From Sphingomonas yantingensis (GTDB taxonomy: Bacteria > Pseudomonadota > Alphaproteobacteria > Sphingomonadales > Sphingomonadaceae), in assembly GCF_014199325.1 (NCBI RefSeq), contig NZ_JACIJJ010000001.1, positions 186,001 to 250,000 on the forward strand: 64,000 nucleotides of DNA. The letters run 5' to 3'. Shown here one piece after another: positions 34,629 to 42,304 of the stretch; the first letter of the stretch is position 1; every line of letters starts with the position of its first letter. The translations under genes were made by a program, and so were the position numbers. The notes beneath the pieces were generated by a model, which searched no databases, was not told the DNA's origin, and saw nothing but the letters and a program-made list of their open reading frames with translations.

Positions 34629-35921
34629 TCAGAACGCGCGGACGATTCCGATCTCGCCCGCGAACCGGCGATAGTCGTAGAGCCCCACGCTCGACGCGTT
34701 GCGTTCGAACGTGGCGCGTACCAGCGGGGCAAAGCCCTTCCAGCTCAATTGGCGCAGCGTCGCGCCGGCACTGGCCTGGACCAGCCATTCGCGCCGCCGA
34801 TCGGGGAACAGGAACAGGCGGGCGTCCCCCTCGGTCCGTCGCAGCGCGGCGCTGGCGAAGACCGTGGTTCGGCCAAGGTCGCGCCAGCCGCTGACGCCGA
34901 GCTGGCCCGACACCGTCGCATAGCCCGGATCGCGCGCGGTCTGGCGTGTCGCACCCACCGTCACGCCGATCCCCGCACGCGGCGACAGCGCGCGCTCGAC
35001 CGTCGCCGACAGGTCGAACAAGCCGCCGTCCTGAAGCGCATTGCGGCGATATCGGGCCGAGGCGGCACTGACCGACACCGACAGCTGCGCACGCCGCCCC
35101 ATCGGATGCAGCCAGTCGAGCGCCGCGGTGTTCGTGCGGGCATAGAGGCTGCCACCGTACCAGCGCCATCCGGGACCGGCGGACGGGGTCACCCGGTCGC
35201 GCCCGCTTACCCATTCGAGGCCGAGCATCGCCGAGGCCGACGCATCGTCGAACATGCGCTGGCGATAGAAGCTGCCCGATCCCGACACCCGCGGCAGCAG
35301 CGACAGCGTGTCGCCGACCGCAATGCGCGCGAACGCCGTGCCGCTTGCCCGCACGCCCAGCCCCGATTGCGACCGCGCCGCCCGCGACAGGGTCAGGGGG
35401 GCAATGACGGTATCGAGCGTGCGCGCATCGGTCGCCCGATTGACGTTGCTGTCGGGCGCCACCGCGAGCTGGAACGAGCCGCCGAAAGGCCGCGTGGTGC
35501 GCAGCGCCGCGGCGAATTGATCGACGACCGCCGCGACGTCGGCGGGCAGCACGCCGGCCTGTGCCTGTCGCAGCGCCCGCCGCGCCCCCTCCGCATCGCC
35601 GCGGGCCAGCAGGATGCGCGCGAGTTCGAGGCGGACGGCCGCGGCGTCGGGCTTTTCGTCGAGAAGCCGTCGCAGCGTCGTCGCCGCCGCGTCGCTGCGG
35701 CCGAGCGCGTCGAGCAGCATCGCGCGCCGGAACAGCGCCTCTGCCCGCACTTCCCCGTCGCGGTCGCGGGTCAGCGCGTCGAGCAGGACCAACGCTTCTT
35801 CGGGTCGACCGCCGCGCTCGGCCTCTGCCGCCGCGGCAAAGACGCCGGCCGGATCGAGTCGGACGGCAGTGACCGGCGCCTCCTGCGCCGCCTGTACCGC
35901 GACCGGCGGAGGCGCGATCAC
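34629..35921 (-). CDS. Slam-like surface lipoprotein assembly modifier (TPR plus outer-membrane barrel)
   Basis: A 430-residue protein starting at GTG 35921. Residues 20-140 form TPR-like helices (AAEAERGGRPEEALVLLDAL, LFRRAMLLDALGRSDAA). From about residue 150 the protein is a beta-barrel with alternating strands (FQLAVAPDSNVNRATDARTL, GLEWVSGRDRVTPSAGPGWRW) ending in the barrel-closing RRFAGEIGIVRAF. This is the architecture of Slam (DUF560) proteins, which move lipoproteins to the cell surface. A cleavable signal is not clear; the frame N-terminus MIAPPPVAVQAAQEAPV may be short. The stop of the TbpB-like gene overlaps the start, a typical Slam-substrate pairing. Confidence 0.82.
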   Translation of the reverse strand: MIAPPPVAVQAAQEAPVTAVRLDPAGVFAAAAEAERGGRPEEALVLLDALTRDRDGEVRAEALFRRAMLLDALGRSDAAATTLRRLLDEKPDAAAVRLELARILLARGDAEGARRALRQAQAGVLPADVAAVVDQFAAALRTTRPFGGSFQLAVAPDSNVNRATDARTLDTVIAPLTLSRAARSQSGLGVRASGTAFARIAVGDTLSLLPRVSGSGSFYRQRMFDDASASAMLGLEWVSGRDRVTPSAGPGWRWYGGSLYARTNTAALDWLHPMGRRAQLSVSVSAASARYRRNALQDGGLFDLSATVERALSPRAGIGVTVGATRQTARDPGYATVSGQLGVSGWRDLGRTTVFASAALRRTEGDARLFLFPDRRREWLVQASAGATLRQLSWKGFAPLVRATFERNASSVGLYDYRRFAGEIGIVRAF

Positions 35922-37729
35922 TGCCGCTTGGCGACGGTGATCCCACCGATCGCGACGGCCGCCGCATCCATCGGGTTGCCCGCCGTCAGGTAGAAGCTCG
36001 CGCCGATCTCCTGCCCGTCGGGTCCGTAAAAGGCCGGGGTGATGATATTGAACGAATCGGCGTTCCGGCCGCCGTCGAGCGAGGCCTGGACCATCACCCC
36101 CTCGATCAGGCGGTTGCCGAAGCCGAAGCTGCCGAACTCGCGGCGTGTGCCGTCGGCGGCGGTGCCGACCAGCGACAGGCTGCCGGTATAGCTTGCGGCC
36201 CCGAAATCGACATCGAAGCGAGAGGTGCCGCCGATGCTGTAGGTATCGCCAAGCCGGTTCGCGCCCGCGCCCGCGACGATCCCGGCATAGCTGCCCGTCC
36301 CGGTCCGGCCCGACAGCAGTTCGCGCGGAGTCTGGATGCCGTAGAGCACGAACTGGCGGGTGGTGTTGGCAATCCGCTGGCCCTGGGCCGCATCCTGAAC
36401 AGTGCGCGTCCAGGTGGCGAAGCTCAGATAGGTGAGCGCGATCTCGCTGTTGGTGCCGCCGGGACGGTAAAAGGCGACCTCGACCGGGCCACCGTCCGAT
36501 CCTGCCACCTGTCCGCGATAGGTGGTGTAGTTGAGGCGGCCATCGGCGACACGATCGGCCTCGACCGGCGTGTAGGTGGCGCTGCCGACTTCGATCGAGC
36601 CCGGTCCGGTCGGGGTGATCGTCACGCGGCTGTCGGACTGCGTCGCGTTGACCTGTGAGTAGCCGGGCTGTCCCTCGCGCGCCTGGGTAAAGGTACCCGC
36701 GCCGGTCGCGAACAGCCGCTCGGTCGACTGGACGTTGACCAGCGACAGGTTGGGCAACCCGGCGGCCGGCGTCGCCCGCTGGCCGGTGAGCGCGCCGTTC
36801 AGGACGGTGCCGTTCCCGCTCGCCTTGAACGACGCGCCGATCTCCTCGGCGCCGGGGCCGTAGAACTGGCCGCTGATCGTCCCGCCGAGCGTGCCCGCCC
36901 GGCCGCTCGAATAGCTCATATTGCCCGAAAAGCCGTTACCGGCGCTCCCCACCTGACCGCCCGCGCGAAAGCGCAGGCTGCCGACACGGCCGCCGCCGGT
37001 GATGAAATCGAACTCGTCGAGATTGGCGAAGGCCGTAAAGATGCCGCCTCCGAAATCGACGTTGAAATCACCGCGGCCCTGAACGGTGCGCAATTCCTCG
37101 CCCGGGGTGGTGAGCAGGCCGAAGATATCGGTCGCCCAAGCTGCGCTACCGGACCGCGGCACCGCGCCAGCGGGCGTGGTCAGGCCATAGGCGAAGGTCG
37201 TGAACTGCGTCGCCTGTACCCCGCCCGCCACGGCGTTGCGCTGCCAATAGCCAAGGCCGACATAGCGGTTCGAATTGCCGGCATCGTAGAGCGGCACCGT
37301 GACCAGCGTCAGATATTCGGGGTCGCCGCCCGTCTTGGCAAAGGTCGCCTCGCCGGGGAAACGGTCCGGCCGGCGGTCGGCGGCGGCGAAAGTCTGGCTG
37401 CGGCCCGCGGTCGTGACGGTGTAGCTGCCCGCGGCCGCGTCGTAGCTGACCTGGATCCCGGCGCCCGACACAGCGGTGCGGTTGACGATGCCGCCGGCGG
37501 TCCGCACCTCGACATCTGTCGTGGTCGCGTCGTTGGTAAAGGTCTGGCTGGCTTTGAGGTCGGTGATGAGCGTGTTGACCGGCGCGGGCGTCGGCGTCGG
37601 CGTGCCGCCCCCGGTGCCGCCGGTCGGTGGTGCGGGAAGCGCCCCTACGCCGCCGCCGCCACCCGCCCCGCCACACGCGGCAAGCAGGACGCAACCGGCC
37701 ATGGCGGCCCCCAGACGCAACGAACCCAT
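35918..37729 (-). CDS. TbpB-like surface lipoprotein, probable Slam substrate
   Basis: A 603-residue lipoprotein with lipobox LLAAC near residue 20 (GCVLLAACGGAGGGGG), then a Gly/Pro/Thr-rich linker (TGGGTPTPTPAPV). The body has two repeated lobes, each ending in a transferrin-binding-protein-B-like eight-strand barrel: GDFNVDFGGGIFTAF ... GTISGQFYGPGAEEIGASF, and SRFDVDFGAASYTGSL ... TPAFYGPDGQEIGASFYL. The motif FYGP-x-x-x-EIGASF occurs in both lobes and is typical of TbpB-like solute-binding lipoproteins. The ATG at 37729 follows GGGGGG. The ligand is unknown; transferrin itself is unlikely for a free-living bacterium. Confidence 0.85.
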   Translation of the reverse strand: MGSLRLGAAMAGCVLLAACGGAGGGGGVGALPAPPTGGTGGGTPTPTPAPVNTLITDLKASQTFTNDATTTDVEVRTAGGIVNRTAVSGAGIQVSYDAAAGSYTVTTAGRSQTFAAADRRPDRFPGEATFAKTGGDPEYLTLVTVPLYDAGNSNRYVGLGYWQRNAVAGGVQATQFTTFAYGLTTPAGAVPRSGSAAWATDIFGLLTTPGEELRTVQGRGDFNVDFGGGIFTAFANLDEFDFITGGGRVGSLRFRAGGQVGSAGNGFSGNMSYSSGRAGTLGGTISGQFYGPGAEEIGASFKASGNGTVLNGALTGQRATPAAGLPNLSLVNVQSTERLFATGAGTFTQAREGQPGYSQVNATQSDSRVTITPTGPGSIEVGSATYTPVEADRVADGRLNYTTYRGQVAGSDGGPVEVAFYRPGGTNSEIALTYLSFATWTRTVQDAAQGQRIANTTRQFVLYGIQTPRELLSGRTGTGSYAGIVAGAGANRLGDTYSIGGTSRFDVDFGAASYTGSLSLVGTAADGTRREFGSFGFGNRLIEGVMVQASLDGGRNADSFNIITPAFYGPDGQEIGASFYLTAGNPMDAAAVAIGGITVAKRQ

Positions 37730-37790
37730 GACACCCCCCATCGGGCCGCACCCCCGCGACCGCAGCGGCAAGCTGCCCGATCGCGTGCCG

Positions 37791-38456
37791 CTAAGCAACG
37801 GTGGCGCGGGCGTTTTCCCGATCGGTTCGTCGACCGCGGGCGATCAGCCGGTCATGGATACGGGACAGCGTCAGCGTCGCGGCGACCGCGCCCGTCAGGC
37901 ACATCAGCATGTCCCATTGGGTGTCCCAGGGATCGCCCTGCGTCCCCAGAAACTCGTCTGCCCCCTGTCCCAGCATCGCGGCGGCAGCGAACTCGACGAG
38001 TTCATAGGCCGCGCTGACCGCCAGGCAGCAGGCGATGACGAGCACCGTCAGCAGCCGCCCGGGCTGAAGCCCGCCCGCCCGCACCAGAAGCTCGCGCAGC
38101 ACGATCGCGGGCACGAAACCCTGCACCAGATGACCGAACCGGTCATAGGGATTGCGTGCGAGGCCCAGCCAGTCCTGCACCGCAAACCCCGCGGGCACGC
38201 GCGCGTAGCTGCAGGCACCGCCCAGCATCAGCACGAGCCCGTGGAAGAAGATCAGCCCGAGCGCGAGCGGCGTCAGCGGGAAGCGCCGCCGAGTCGCCCA
38301 GAGGACCGGCAGCGCGATCAGGACGGGCGCGACCTCCATCCACCATGTCGCGCGATCGAACGGATGCCAGCCTGACGCGAGCAGCGCCGCCCCCCAGCCG
38401 CCGGTGACGAGGATCAACGGGATGTCGCTCCCGATCGCGGATCGACCGCCGCGCAT
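37791..38456 (-). CDS. DUF2238 (YjdF-like) membrane protein
   Basis: A 221-residue inner-membrane protein with about six helices. The family core is YARVPAGFAVQDWLGLARNPYDRFGHLVQGFVPA, then AAYELVEFAAAAMLGQGADEFLGTQGDPWDTQWDM. It is rich in conserved acidic and His residues on loops. Function unknown. Its ATG overlaps the stop of the PH-domain gene (TGATG), so the two are co-translated. Confidence 0.88.
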   Translation of the reverse strand: MRGGRSAIGSDIPLILVTGGWGAALLASGWHPFDRATWWMEVAPVLIALPVLWATRRRFPLTPLALGLIFFHGLVLMLGGACSYARVPAGFAVQDWLGLARNPYDRFGHLVQGFVPAIVLRELLVRAGGLQPGRLLTVLVIACCLAVSAAYELVEFAAAAMLGQGADEFLGTQGDPWDTQWDMLMCLTGAVAATLTLSRIHDRLIARGRRTDRENARATVA

Positions 38457-38998
38457 CAGGCGTCGAGTCTCGATTCGAGCCGGAGCAGCACGTCGCGAAT
38501 TTCGGTCAGCAAGGCGGTCTGCGCATCGATGGGCGGTGGTCCGGCATCGCGGGCATCGAGCGCGTCGCGCTGTCGAAGGATTCGGTCGCGGACCGCCCGC
38601 GCGTTGACGAGGCCGATGAGGTCGGCATCCGACTTGCCCGTCGCGGCATTGCTCTGGCCCGCAGTTTCGATCCTGAGCTGAAGGATGCCGAACGCGGCGA
38701 GCAGCGGCCCCTCACGGATCGAGATGTCCTGGATCTTGTCCAGCGGGATCGTCATTTCGCGGCGAAACAGGACGCCGCGCGCGATGACGACGCTCCGCTC
38801 CGTCAGGTCGCAGCGGAGCGATGCGAGATAGCGGCGCGTCCAGAGCGGCCCGAAGATCAGCCATAGCGGCAGGAGCGGCAGGCCGATGACCGACGCGACG
38901 AACGGCAACCCCCAATAGGCGAGCATGTAGAGGCGCAGCTTGGGGCTGAATTCGCCCCGCATCAGGACCGATGGCTCGCCGGCGGTCGTCTCGTCCAT
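38456..38998 (-). CDS. Bacterial PH-domain (YdbS-like) membrane protein
   Basis: A 180-residue protein with two N-terminal helices (about residues 25-60) and a bPH2 domain (TRRYLASLRCDLTERSVVIARGVLFRREMTIPLDKIQDISIRE region, about 55-125), followed by a helical tail ending DVLLRLESRL. Function unknown. Its ribosome site GGGGG lies inside the stem of a 9-bp hairpin (39002-39024), discussed under findings. Confidence 0.85.
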   Translation of the reverse strand: MDETTAGEPSVLMRGEFSPKLRLYMLAYWGLPFVASVIGLPLLPLWLIFGPLWTRRYLASLRCDLTERSVVIARGVLFRREMTIPLDKIQDISIREGPLLAAFGILQLRIETAGQSNAATGKSDADLIGLVNARAVRDRILRQRDALDARDAGPPPIDAQTALLTEIRDVLLRLESRLDA

Positions 38999-39001
38999 CG
39001 C

Positions 39002-39024
39002 ATCCCCCTGTTTTTCAGGGGGAT
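39002..39024 (-). promoter_or_regulatory. Hairpin enclosing the ribosome site of the PH-domain gene
   Basis: On the minus strand ATCCCCCTG and CAGGGGGAT pair perfectly around an AAAAA loop. The right arm carries the only Shine-Dalgarno-like run, GGGGG, about eight bases before ATG 38998. It could mask the ribosome site or act as a weak terminator for the HAD gene just upstream; no U run follows. Confidence 0.55.
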
Positions 39025-39028
39025 CGTA

Positions 39029-39694
39029 TCAAAGCCCGATCGCGCGCGCGACCTCGCCAAAGTCGGCGGCGATGGCCTGTACGCCGATCGCGCGCAGCAC
39101 TGCGGCGTGATCGGGCGGGCAGTGCGTGCCCGCGCACAGGCCGATGACGTACCCGCCCGAAGCGACCGCCCCGGTCGCGCCGACCGGCGAATCCTCCAGG
39201 ATCGCGCAATCCTCGATCGGCACGCCGATCGCCGCTGCGGCGTGGAGATAGAGGTCGGGCGCCGGCTTGCCGCGCGCGACATGCTCCTTGCCCGAATAGA
39301 CATGATCGCCGAACGCATCCTCCAGCCCCAGATGGCGCAGATGCGTTCGGATCCAGTGGACCGACGAGGACGAGGCGATCGCGCGCGGGAGTTCGGGCGG
39401 CAGCGACCGGACGAAGGCGATCGCGCCTGCGACCTCGCCGATGCCGCCCTGCAGCACGCGCTCGTTCTCGACCTCCCGCTCGGCGTGGAATCCGTCCGGC
39501 AGCGGGCGGCCGATCCGCCCCTCGATCGCGTCGATGAAGGCGCGGCCGGACAGGCCCATATAATGCCGCATCGCTTCGGCCGGGCTGTGCGGATGGCCGA
39601 TGCCGGTCAGGTATTCGGCAAGGTGGCGATTGCCCTCATATTCGCTTTCGACGAGCACGCCGTCGAAGTCGAAGATCAGCCCCGAGAACTTCAT
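39029..39694 (-). CDS. HAD-superfamily phosphatase (beta-phosphoglucomutase/CbbY-like)
   Basis: A 221-residue HAD hydrolase with motif I DFDGVLVESE at residues 9-18, a helical cap, motif II Ser in AIASSSSVHW, motif III Lys in GKEHVARGKPAPDLYLHAA and motif IV EDSPVGATGAVASGG. It probably dephosphorylates a small sugar phosphate in the cytoplasm. Its start overlaps the YggS-type stop by four bases. Confidence 0.9.
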   Translation of the reverse strand: MKFSGLIFDFDGVLVESEYEGNRHLAEYLTGIGHPHSPAEAMRHYMGLSGRAFIDAIEGRIGRPLPDGFHAEREVENERVLQGGIGEVAGAIAFVRSLPPELPRAIASSSSVHWIRTHLRHLGLEDAFGDHVYSGKEHVARGKPAPDLYLHAAAAIGVPIEDCAILEDSPVGATGAVASGGYVIGLCAGTHCPPDHAAVLRAIGVQAIAADFGEVARAIGL

Positions 39695-40359
39695 GCCCGG
39701 CCCCCGAACAGCGCAGTGCCGACGCGGACATGCGTCGCGCCGATCGTGACTGCGGTCGGATAGTCGCCCGACATGCCCATGCTGAGCCCGCCCAGCCCAT
39801 GGTCGCGCGCCAGCCTGGCGAGCAGCGCGAAATAGGGGGCGGGTTCGACCTCCAGCGGGGGCACCGCCATCAGGCCCGCGATGCGCAGGCCGGCGGTCCT
39901 CGCCTCGGCCAGCAGTGCCGGCAGGTCGGCGACCGCGCAGCCGCCCTTTTGCTCCTCGTCACCGATATTGACCTGAACGAAGCAGGCGGGGCGGCGATCG
40001 GTCTTGTCCATCGCCTTCGCCAGCGCGGTGACGAGGCTGGGGCGGTCGACCGAATGGATCGCGTCGAACAGCGCCACCGCCGCCTCGGCCTTGTTCGACT
40101 GGAGCTGGCCAACGAGGTGGAGGACGATGCCGGGCGTCTCCTCGCGCAGCGCGGGCCATTTGCCCTCCGCCTCCTGCACCCGGTTTTCGCCGAAATGGCG
40201 CTGGCCGGCGGCGATCAGCGGGCGGATCGCGTCGGCGTCGTGCGTCTTGGAGACGGCGATCAGCGTCACCTCGTCGGGCTTGCGGCTCGCGGTGGCGGCG
40301 GCGCGGGCAATCTCGGCCTGAATGGCGGTCAGGCGGGCGGCGGCATCGTCGTGACTCAT
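39691..40359 (-). CDS. YggS-family pyridoxal-5'-phosphate homeostasis protein
   Basis: A 222-residue PLP-binding TIM-barrel protein. The PLP lysine lies in LIAVSKTHDADAIRPL, followed by HFGENRVQEAEGKW, VLHLVGQLQSNKA and the C-terminal LSMGMSGDYPTAVTIGATHVRVGTALFG, which binds the phosphate. These proteins buffer free PLP and have no known catalytic activity. It overlaps the HAD gene and is divergent from the ThiE-like gene 22 bases away. Confidence 0.93.
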   Translation of the reverse strand: MSHDDAAARLTAIQAEIARAAATASRKPDEVTLIAVSKTHDADAIRPLIAAGQRHFGENRVQEAEGKWPALREETPGIVLHLVGQLQSNKAEAAVALFDAIHSVDRPSLVTALAKAMDKTDRRPACFVQVNIGDEEQKGGCAVADLPALLAEARTAGLRIAGLMAVPPLEVEPAPYFALLARLARDHGLGGLSMGMSGDYPTAVTIGATHVRVGTALFGGRA

Positions 40360-40381
40360 CGCGCGCGCTATAGGGGCCCGG

Positions 40382-40909
40382 ATGCGTGCCCGCCACCCTT
40401 CGACGCTGCCCCGGCTATGGCTGATGACCGACGAGCGGTTGGGCGAGGGGCTGTGGGCGGCGCTGGCGGCGTTGCCGCATGGGTCGGGTGTGATCTTTCG
40501 CGACTATGCGACGCCGCTGCCTGAACGGCGCGCCCGATTCGCGGCGGTGCTGGCGGTGGCGAAGCGGCGGCGGCTGGTACTGGTCCGAGCGGGGCGGATA
40601 GCGATGCGCGGCGAGATGGGCGTGCATAACGGGCGAGGGCTGAGGCTGCGCACTGCCTCGGTGCACGACCGGAAGGAGATGATCGCCGCGCGCCGGGTTG
40701 GCGCCGACCTGATCTTTGTCTCGCCGGTATTCCCCACGCGCTCGCATCCGGGCGCGCGGACGCTCGGACCGGTGCGGCTGGGCCTCATGTTGCGCGGCGC
40801 GACTTCGCCCGCGATCGCGCTCGGCGGCATGGACGCGAGGGCGTTCACACGGCTGCGCGGGCTGAGGCTGCATGGATGGGCCGCGATCGACGGCCTGTCC
40901 CGCGGTTAG
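40382..40909 (+). CDS. ThiE/TenI-like thiamine phosphate synthase family protein
   Basis: A 175-residue TIM-barrel protein with the family marks LMTDERLGEG, LRTASVHDRKEMIAARRVGADLIFVSPVFPT, SHPGARTLGPVRL and IALGGMDARAFTRL. The usual Q-x-R-x-K substrate-binding strand near residue 35 is replaced by VIFRDYATP, and the protein is shorter than ThiE, so it is probably TenI-like or a diverged paralogue. It overlaps the 3' end of the next minus-strand gene by four bases. Confidence 0.78.
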   Translation: MRARHPSTLPRLWLMTDERLGEGLWAALAALPHGSGVIFRDYATPLPERRARFAAVLAVAKRRRLVLVRAGRIAMRGEMGVHNGRGLRLRTASVHDRKEMIAARRVGADLIFVSPVFPTRSHPGARTLGPVRLGLMLRGATSPAIALGGMDARAFTRLRGLRLHGWAAIDGLSRG

Positions 40910-41643
40910 AAGCGGAAGGCCGTTCCTACATACACCGCCTGGCTGTCGCGGCGGGTGTCGGTCAGTTGCGGCATGCGCAGCCGCTCTTCATCGGCGCGGT
41001 AGCGGACGCCCGCGGTCACGTCGAAGTTGCGCGTGAGCGAGTAGGAAGTGCCGAGGTCGACCGAATAGCTGGGCGCGTCGGCAACGAGGCGCGGCTCGCT
41101 GCCAGTCGGCTTGTCGGCACGCGCCTGGACACGGCCGCTCAGGCGCTTGCCGGTATAGCTGACGCCGAGGTCGACCGCCTCGCGGCTGCCGGGCAGCGTG
41201 CCGAGATCGACGCGCGAGACGTCGCCCGACACGGCAAACCGCTTCCAGCCCACCGACATGCCGAGGTTGTAGGCGATCGGCTGCATGCTGGCGGCGGCGA
41301 CGGTCGGGATCGTCACGCTGGCGGTGCGCAGCGCCTCGCCCCCGCGGGCGGTGCGGGCGCGGACCGCGACGGTCACATCCTGACGCTTGCTCTGCTGCTC
41401 CGACGGGGTGAAGCGGAAGCCCGTCGCCGACAGCCCGCTGCGCGACAGGGCGGCGGCGAGGCGCGGGTCGGCGGCGGCGGGCGTGAACGAGCCGATGCCC
41501 GAACGGCCACCGGCCGCAGCCTGGCCACGGCGCGCGAATCGCAGTTCGTCGGGGCGGGGCGCACCAGACGCCGGAACGAGCGCGAGCGCAGTGGTGGCAA
41601 GCACCCCCGCACCAAGCCCGATCATGGCTGTCCGCAACGTCAC
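40906..41643 (-). CDS. Secreted beta-rich protein of unknown function
   Basis: A 245-residue protein starting at GTG 41643, seven bases after GAGGGG, with a signal peptide (RTAMIGLGAGVLATTALALVP). The body alternates short hydrophobic strands (WKRFAVSGDVSRVDL, DLGVSYTGKRLSGRVQARA, DLGTSYSLTRNFDVTAGVRY) and ends in AVYVGTAFRF with a terminal Phe, like a small outer-membrane barrel. I do not recognise a named family; similar orphans are common in sphingomonads. In-frame ATGs further upstream would push the signal peptide inward. Confidence 0.75.
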   Translation of the reverse strand: MTLRTAMIGLGAGVLATTALALVPASGAPRPDELRFARRGQAAAGGRSGIGSFTPAAADPRLAAALSRSGLSATGFRFTPSEQQSKRQDVTVAVRARTARGGEALRTASVTIPTVAAASMQPIAYNLGMSVGWKRFAVSGDVSRVDLGTLPGSREAVDLGVSYTGKRLSGRVQARADKPTGSEPRLVADAPSYSVDLGTSYSLTRNFDVTAGVRYRADEERLRMPQLTDTRRDSQAVYVGTAFRF

Positions 41644-41824
41644 GCGAATCCCCTCTATTTCGTTCGAAGCCATTACCATGGTTCGCGCGCGGCGTTCCAC
41701 AGGGTCGGGCGATTTAGACGGAGTGTTGCACGGGGTCCACAATCGCACCGCCGCGCCATCGCTTGCTCCGCCCACGGTAGCGCCTATAGAGAGCCGGTAT
41801 TCGCTTATCTCGAGGACTTCGCCG

Positions 41825-42250
41825 ATGTCGCGCCGCCTGGCCCTAGCCCTTCCGCTCGTGTTCGCGCTCGCTGCCTGCGGCGGCAAGGGCGATCGTCCGC
41901 GCGACCTCGCCGCCAGCCAGATCACGACGATCGGCGTCAACAGCTATCTGTGGCGCGCCAGCCTCGAGACGCTGAGCTTCATGCCGCTGCTTCAGACCGA
42001 TTCGAACGGCGGCGTGATCGTGACCGACTGGTACGTGAACCCGAATACGCCGGGCGAGCGGATGAAGGTCACGGTGACGATCCTCGACCAGGACCTGCGC
42101 GCCGATGCGCTGCGCGTCACCGCCCAGCGCGAGGTCAACCAGACCGGCCAGTGGGTCGCCGCGCCGGTTCAGGCCGCGACGGTCCAGAAGCTCGAGGACA
42201 TCATCCTGACCCGCGCCCGCGACATGCGCCGCGGCGCGGTGGCCGGCTGA
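41825..42250 (+). CDS. DUF3576 lipoprotein
   Basis: A 141-residue lipoprotein with lipobox ALAAC at about residue 18, then ITTIGVNSYLWRASLETLSFMPLLQTDSNGGVIVTDWY, the DUF3576 core, and a C-terminal EDIILTRARDMRR helix. It lies 54 bases before leuS and in many alphaproteobacteria precedes leuS-lptE-holA, suggesting an envelope role linked to LPS assembly. Function unproven. Confidence 0.9.
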   Translation: MSRRLALALPLVFALAACGGKGDRPRDLAASQITTIGVNSYLWRASLETLSFMPLLQTDSNGGVIVTDWYVNPNTPGERMKVTVTILDQDLRADALRVTAQREVNQTGQWVAAPVQAATVQKLEDIILTRARDMRRGAVAG

Positions 42251-42304
42251 TTTGAAGGTCCGGTCGGCGCCGGTCGCGCGCCGGCTTTCGACGGAGTTTA
42301 GAGC

